NCBI GenBank assembly: GCA_017626655.1
Contig: JAGAIH010000402.1
Location: 1 to 17,708, forward strand
DNA: 17,708 bases
Direction: 5' to 3'
Origin: Clostridia bacterium
Lineage (GTDB): Bacteria; Bacillota_A; Clostridia; Oscillospirales; CAG-272
A model generated the notes under the pieces. That model made no database searches. It was not told where the DNA came from and worked only from the letters and a program-made list of their open reading frames with translations. This document shows positions 14,844 to 17,708 of the stretch, one piece after another (the stretch's first letter is position 1; every line of letters begins with the position of its first letter). The position numbers were made by a program, and so were the translations under genes.

Positions 14844-14873
14844 TTGACATCTGCACACTTCACTCGGAATGAT
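14844..14873 (+). promoter_or_regulatory. Possible promoter of the sigma-like gene
   Basis: A perfect TTGACA at 14844-14849 is followed at 18 bases by AATGAT, a weak -10. The -35 is convincing and the -10 is not, so activation by another factor would be needed or the real promoter is elsewhere. Confidence 0.35.
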
Positions 14874-14882
14874 CGTGATTCT

Positions 14883-14936
14883 CTCCCGACCTATGCTCCC
14901 CCGACCCTGCCGTAAGGCAAAATAAAAATCGGGAGG
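14883..14936 (+). promoter_or_regulatory. Leader that can mask the ribosome binding site of the sigma-like gene
   Basis: The ribosome binding site lies within TCGGGAGG (14929-14936). CTCCCGA at 14883-14889 is perfectly complementary to it (7 bp), and CCCGA at 14900-14904 offers a second, shorter pairing. Between them sits a small TGCC-GTAA-GGCA hairpin. Translation could therefore be controlled by folding. Confidence 0.4.
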
Positions 14937-14944
14937 TATAGAAA

Positions 14945-15583
14945 ATGAAAACCGAAACCAAAGAAAGAATCACAAACGAAAACGCAAGGATCACCGAGAA
15001 CAATGTCCAGCATATTGGTGAGTGCATCGCGCTGTCTGCCATCAAGAAAATGATGCGATTTGCACACCATCCGCGTTCTCTAGACAAGCTGTATGCCGGA
15101 TTGGTCGAGGATATCTATCACAACAAGGGCTACAATACGACCTTCTCGGACGGTTACGATCTGGCATCCGAGGTGATCTGCTTCCTCTGTCACTACATGG
15201 GCCACAACTTGGACGATCTGGCCTGTCAGAATCGCAAGGGTGAGTTACTGATTGTCCGCTTTGCCTGCTACCGTCACGCCCTGCGGTACATCGAGAAGGA
15301 GTATCTTTCCAGCTATAAGACCGTCAGCATTGAAGAATGCTCGCCCGCTGATGCTTCCATCGACTTTGAGACACAGTATGAGATTGAGGACTATACCAAA
15401 GTCGATACGATTATCCATCAAATGCGTTTGACCATCGCCGAGACCGAGACGCTAAATCACTACATGGCTGGACTCGGATTCGTAGAGATCGCGCAGATGC
15501 AGAATGTCAATAATACGACTGTCTGGCGTCGTAGAAAGAGCATTCAGAAGAAGTACCTGCGATATATCGTCATGCAAGGCTGA
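14945..15583 (+). CDS. Sigma-factor-like HTH protein of a mobile element
   Basis: A 212-residue protein. The C-terminal part (about 160-206) reads LTIAETETLNHYMAGLGFVE then IAQMQNVNNTTVWRRRKSIQ, a sigma-70 region-4-like helix-turn-helix. The middle (YNTTFSDGYDLASEVICFLC, about 64-82) matches my memory of sigma-70-like proteins carried by Clostridia conjugative elements, comparable in role to Orf7 of Tn916. There is no clear region 2, so it may act as an accessory regulator rather than a full sigma factor. The ATG has GGGAGG eight bases upstream, which can be masked by the leader. It is the only plus-strand gene among three minus-strand XRE genes, which suggests a repressor/activator switch. 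Confidence 0.75.
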   Translation: MKTETKERITNENARITENNVQHIGECIALSAIKKMMRFAHHPRSLDKLYAGLVEDIYHNKGYNTTFSDGYDLASEVICFLCHYMGHNLDDLACQNRKGELLIVRFACYRHALRYIEKEYLSSYKTVSIEECSPADASIDFETQYEIEDYTKVDTIIHQMRLTIAETETLNHYMAGLGFVEIAQMQNVNNTTVWRRRKSIQKKYLRYIVMQG

Positions 15584-15602
15584 TCCTATTTATATATAAA
15601 CA

Positions 15603-15626
15603 CAAAAGGGAGCTTTACGGCTCCCT
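15603..15626 (-). terminator. Terminator of XRE regulator 3
   Basis: A 7-bp stem (15607-15613 with 15620-15626) is followed on the minus strand by TTTTGTG. It lies about 43 bases past the XRE3 stop. On the plus strand the tail is AAAG, so it serves the sigma-like gene poorly. Confidence 0.65.
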
Positions 15627-15669
15627 AAAGTTATGCGGTATGGAGACGCTCATGCGGGCTGAGCAGAGG

Positions 15670-16845
15670 TTACGCAAAGCATTCGGCGTATTTGGGGTTC
15701 TTGCGTATCTCATCCAAAATGTCCTGCGTGAAATGTCTGAACTCTTGTTTCCAAAAGTTTGAGGCAAGGGGCGCAAGACCGCCTTTCCCAACCTGCAAAG
15801 AACTTACCAGCGGTGCGGAATACTTGTATTTTTCGCCTTCCTCAAGTTGCTCGTAAATGAGTTGGTATTTCTTATAATGGTCAAATGCCTTGTCGAAGTA
15901 TTCCATGACCTTTTGCATACTGCCGCCACTGTGCGCTTCACAGTACATGAGTTGTAAATACAAAAGACAAATATGCGTATGCCAGCACCCGCATCTGCCA
16001 TCATCAAAAATGGATTCGTACATATGGACGATGGACAGATACAAATTCTTTCCGTATGCCGATGAGGACAATGCAGGTCTCATAGCCAGCGGAGCTTGAA
16101 TCGCGCCACGAAGGCAGCTCAACAAATCCATGATGCAATTGGCCTCGGCTTTGGCTTTCTCCTCTCCAACTGTTGCTTTCGGCAACATGACCTCCTTACT
16201 GATACGCACGGGATTCTGCTGCATCACAAGTGCTTTTGCCTTGTCGTGTTTGCCCATTTTGCTATAAAGATTTATCAATGCCATGATTGTGCGATCCCTT
16301 TCATAGGGCAAGGGATCGCACTTCAAGCTCCTTTCATAGACACTCACTGCTTCCTGCCAATATTCATTTTGAGCATTATAAGCGGTATCGTCCTGATACA
16401 CGCCAGAATCGTCGAGTGCATGCGCATGTGCTCCGTGTACATGCCATCCCCACATGTTGAGTGCTTCGGCAAGCTTCAAAAGAATTTTTGCCTCGTTAGG
16501 GAATTCCGAGGATGCATCTCTTAACATGTTGATGCAAACGTATACGTCATCGGTCAGACTGCCGTTGGATATGAATTGCCCTTGCTTGGTAAGTATCTTG
16601 TCAGCTTTTTCAAGAATAATTTTGATTTTTTCTTCTCTATCGTCGTGATATCCAAACAGTTCGTCGATGGATACATGAAAGTAATTCGCAATGGAAGGGA
16701 TCATCTCCATGTCGGGATAACTACCGCCTGATTCCCAGCGCGATACAGCCTGCGCGGTTACGCCGAGCGCTTCCGCAAGATTGTCCTGTGTCCGCCCGTC
16801 ATGTTTACGCAGTTCTCTAATTTTTGCACCTAAATTAAGTTGCAT
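15670..16845 (-). CDS. XRE-family regulator 3 with long helical C-terminal domain
   Basis: A 391-residue regulator. The HTH (about 5-65) reads LGAKIRELRKHDGRTQDNLA then EALGVTAQAVSRWESGGSYP and ends with SIDELFG. The C-terminal ~320 residues are helical, with repeat-like units (EYWQEAVSVYERSLKCDP, KVMEYFDKAFDHYKKYQLIY) suggesting TPR-type folding. The C-terminal half has several Cys and His residues (DDGRCGCWHTHICLLYLQLM), which XRE1 and XRE2 lack, so metal or redox sensing is conceivable. The ATG at 16843-16845 has AAGGAGG seven bases upstream. It is convergent with the sigma-like gene. It shares promoter-region motifs with XRE1 (CTGGTTGAGTC) and XRE2 (TCACCGGT). Confidence 0.88.
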   Translation of the reverse strand: MQLNLGAKIRELRKHDGRTQDNLAEALGVTAQAVSRWESGGSYPDMEMIPSIANYFHVSIDELFGYHDDREEKIKIILEKADKILTKQGQFISNGSLTDDVYVCINMLRDASSEFPNEAKILLKLAEALNMWGWHVHGAHAHALDDSGVYQDDTAYNAQNEYWQEAVSVYERSLKCDPLPYERDRTIMALINLYSKMGKHDKAKALVMQQNPVRISKEVMLPKATVGEEKAKAEANCIMDLLSCLRGAIQAPLAMRPALSSSAYGKNLYLSIVHMYESIFDDGRCGCWHTHICLLYLQLMYCEAHSGGSMQKVMEYFDKAFDHYKKYQLIYEQLEEGEKYKYSAPLVSSLQVGKGGLAPLASNFWKQEFRHFTQDILDEIRKNPKYAECFA

Positions 16846-16868
16846 AAAAGTTCCTCCTTGAGATAGTT

Positions 16869-16882
16869 ATCACCGGTGTGAT
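16869..16882. promoter_or_regulatory. Palindromic operator candidate of XRE3
   Basis: ATCAC-CGGT-GTGAT forms a 5+4+5 palindrome just downstream of the XRE3 -10 box and contains the octamer TCACCGGT. The position suits autorepression. Confidence 0.45.
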
Positions 16883-16885
16883 TAT

Positions 16886-16913
16886 ATTATAGCACATATT
16901 TACAAAAAAGCAA
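16886..16913 (-). promoter_or_regulatory. Promoter of XRE regulator 3
   Basis: On the minus strand TTGCTT (16908-16913), 16 bases, TATAAT (16886-16891). A second overlapping TATAAT lies at 16881-16886. Confidence 0.65.
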
Positions 16914-16932
16914 TTATCAAATAGTTGTTTAC

Positions 16933-16943
16933 GACTCAACCAG
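16933..16943 (-). repeat. 11-bp motif upstream of the XRE3 promoter (copy 2)
   Basis: CTGGTTGAGTC on the minus strand, 19 bases upstream of the -35 box, exactly as at 13273-13283. Confidence 0.5.
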
Positions 16944-16964
16944 TGTTTGTCCTTTGGCACCCTA

Positions 16965-17151
16965 GCGTGTGCTTGTCTTATACAAGTCGGCTCGCTACGC
17001 TCGCCGAGACAAGCACACGCCCGCACCGCAAACAAACGAAAAAGAAAAATCCAAAGCCGAGCGGTCGCGGAGTCGCCCGCTGAACCGCTTGGGCGTACAT
17101 CCGCGATCACGCTCGGCGGCTTTTTGGATAGATTTCGTTTTTAGCCGTTTG
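16965..17151. other. Large nested inverted repeats, candidate origin of transfer
   Basis: First unit: a perfect 14-bp inverted repeat (16965-16978 with 17007-17020) with a 28-base loop. That loop holds CGGC/GCCG and an alternative pairing CTTGT (16972-16976) with ACAAG (16982-16986). Second unit: arms nested in order, ATCCAAA (17049-17055 with 17123-17129), GCCGAGCG (17056-17063 with 17110-17117), TCGCGGA (17065-17071 with 17100-17106), GCCC (17075-17078 with 17091-17094), plus CAAACG (17033-17038 with 17146-17151). Such clustered repeats next to the leader region of an element are typical of oriT or of recombination sites. No relaxase gene or known nic sequence is visible, so the oriT call is inference. 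Confidence 0.4.
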
Positions 17152-17300
17152 TCGTAGCACCGCAGGGTGAGATCGTCAGCCCTCGCGCTATCCTCGTAAG
17201 TCTTCGTGTGAAAACTGTCCAGTTAATAATCAAAACCCGCCAACCCCGTAAGTTGACAAATCCGATCTCGATGTGTTATCCTGTTTGTGAGCCATGGATG

Positions 17301-17332
17301 CTTGGGAAAAGTTGGGGTAAACTTGGGGTAAA
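17301..17332 (+). repeat. Three 11-bp tandem repeats (iterons)
   Basis: Two near-identical units TTGGGGTAAAC and TTGGGGTAAAG (from 17312 and 17323) are preceded by a degenerate third, TTGGGAAAAG (from 17302). An 11-bp period puts each unit on the same face of the helix, as expected for a protein-binding array. Confidence 0.55.
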
Positions 17333-17378
17333 GTTTTGGTTTTTACTAAAAGATGTGGATAAATATAGGTTTAGTTGC

Positions 17379-17407
17379 TTGTTTTTCACTGAGATCTATG
17401 GTATAAT
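17379..17407 (+). promoter_or_regulatory. Promoter of the structured leader RNA and downstream gene
   Basis: TTGTTT (17379-17384), 17 bases, perfect TATAAT (17402-17407). Transcription should start near 17413. Confidence 0.7.
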
Positions 17408-17412
17408 ATCAC

Positions 17413-17584
17413 CGCATTTCACAGAAAAAGGAATAGTCACAGTATAGTTAGTTCGTATGCAAAGTGTCAAGCCAAGAATGATGATGCCGTAAGGCCGAGC
17501 CCGTGTTCCGAGGGCACAATCGGAAGGTTGCACTTAAAAGGCGTAATACGTTTTCATGACAGAAAAGCGTATTGCGCTTTTTTT
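17413..17584 (+). ncRNA. Structured leader RNA or small RNA ending in a terminator
   Basis: About 170 bases between a strong promoter and a strong terminator, without a real gene. A long-range stem P1 (17462-17473 with 17526-17535, 10 bp and two bulges) encloses hairpin P2 (GCC-GTAA-GGC, 17486-17495) and hairpin P3 (GCCC 17499-17502 with GGGC 17512-17515, extended by CCGA 17495-17498 with TCGG 17520-17523). The third pair of P2 and the outermost pair of P3 compete for base 17495. An 11-codon frame, MQSVKPRMMMP, covers 17457-17492 but has no good ribosome binding site. This could be an attenuator, riboswitch-like leader or independent sRNA controlling the gene at 17628. I cannot match it to a known RNA family. 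Confidence 0.5.
17541..17584 (+). terminator. Terminator at the end of the leader RNA
   Basis: A 10-bp stem (17541-17550 with 17568-17577, one G-U pair) is extended by TTTTC/GAAAA (17551-17555 with 17562-17566). It has a single bulged G and is followed by seven T's. It lies 43 bases before the next start codon, so expression of that gene requires read-through. Confidence 0.88.
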
Positions 17585-17627
17585 GTGCCTTTTTCTCTGG
17601 AAAATTCAATTTAAGGAGAAAAAACTA

Positions 17628-17708
17628 TTGAAAGAAAGAGAGGTCAACATCATCATAAACGGTGGCTTTGAGGTCAAGCAAATGCATGAGGCAGAGCGAG
17701 AGGCATTC
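17628..17708 (+). CDS. Start of an unknown gene, cut by the window edge
   Basis: TTG at 17628 opens a frame without a stop to the window end (27 codons: MKEREVNIIINGGFEVKQMH then EAEREAF). AAGGAG lies nine bases upstream, which decides the TTG start. The visible part begins with a short beta-type stretch (VNIIINGGF), then turns helical and acidic. I do not recognise the family. Behind an oriT-like region and an attenuator-like leader, this is where the first gene of a transfer or mobilisation operon would be expected. Confidence 0.6.
   Translation, partial: MKEREVNIIINGGFEVKQMHEAEREAF

Larger units (their letters stand above)
14468..14944. other. Divergent control region between XRE2 and the sigma-like gene
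   Basis: This 477-base region holds the XRE2 promoter, a second minus-strand promoter with a possible 23-codon gene, an isolated long hairpin (14756-14797), and the leader of the sigma-like gene with two anti-ribosome-binding-site segments. No larger gene is supported. Confidence 0.6.
16846..17627. other. Long non-coding control region of the mobile element
   Basis: This 782-base region carries the XRE3 promoter, two large inverted-repeat structures, 11-bp iterons, a strong plus-strand promoter and a structured leader RNA with a terminator. Frames crossing it (for example GTG 17208 to 17447) run through the iterons and promoter and are not protein-like. Confidence 0.6.

Noticed and set aside
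17208..17447. 79-codon plus-strand frame
   Set aside because: GTG start without a ribosome binding site; it translates iterons, promoter and transcription start of the leader RNA.
17413..17540. Hammerhead ribozyme or group II intron end in the leader RNA
   Set aside because: The GATGA element is present, but the required GAAA core and domain V pattern are not, and the terminator directly follows.
1..17708. CRISPR array
   Set aside because: I found no regularly spaced identical repeats with unique spacers, and no Cas-like protein.

Overview
The window looks like Bacillota DNA, most likely a gut member of class Clostridia. The support is strong AGGAGG-type ribosome binding sites, TTGACA/TATAAT promoters with 17-bp spacers, an AgrA-type LytTR regulator, paired exporter-like ABC half-transporters and XRE regulators. 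Base composition changes along the window. The left 3.1 kb (esterase and glycoside hydrolase) is GC-rich, 3.2-6.2 kb is clearly AT-rich, and the rest is intermediate. I read 3.2 kb to the right end as accessory DNA, probably at least partly an integrative conjugative element (ICE). This is an inference: no integrase, relaxase or boundary is visible in the window.

Layout. Positions 1-2708 hold a divergent pair, a truncated alpha/beta-hydrolase esterase (minus) and a complete GH31 alpha-xylosidase/alpha-glucosidase (plus), each with its own promoter. Positions 2709-3202 are non-coding but full of inverted repeats and two copies of a TGGTGGAGAT motif. Positions 3203-6180 are an AT-rich divergent locus: an unknown single-span membrane protein (minus) and a Hanks-type Ser/Thr kinase (plus) that is interrupted by an apparent frameshift and an in-frame TGA. 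Positions 6237-7594 encode a LytTR response regulator and a GHKL histidine kinase without membrane segments. Positions 7686-12004 form an operon of two overlapping ABC half-transporters and two small unknown proteins, bounded by terminators. Positions 12080-16845 carry three XRE regulators with long helical C-terminal domains (minus) and a sigma-factor-like HTH protein (plus). Positions 16846-17627 contain no convincing gene but hold large nested inverted repeats (an oriT-like candidate), 11-bp iterons, a strong promoter, and a structured leader RNA ending in a terminator. The first codons of another gene start at 17628.

How it may work: the two-component system probably controls the adjacent transporter pair, which would export or detoxify a peptide or small molecule. 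The XRE proteins and the sigma-like factor look like the control layer of the mobile element. Two XRE promoters carry the same 11-bp upstream motif at exactly the same distance, and two share a TCACCGGT sequence just downstream of the -10 box, which suggests cross-regulation. The structured RNA at the right end is the best candidate for something undescribed.
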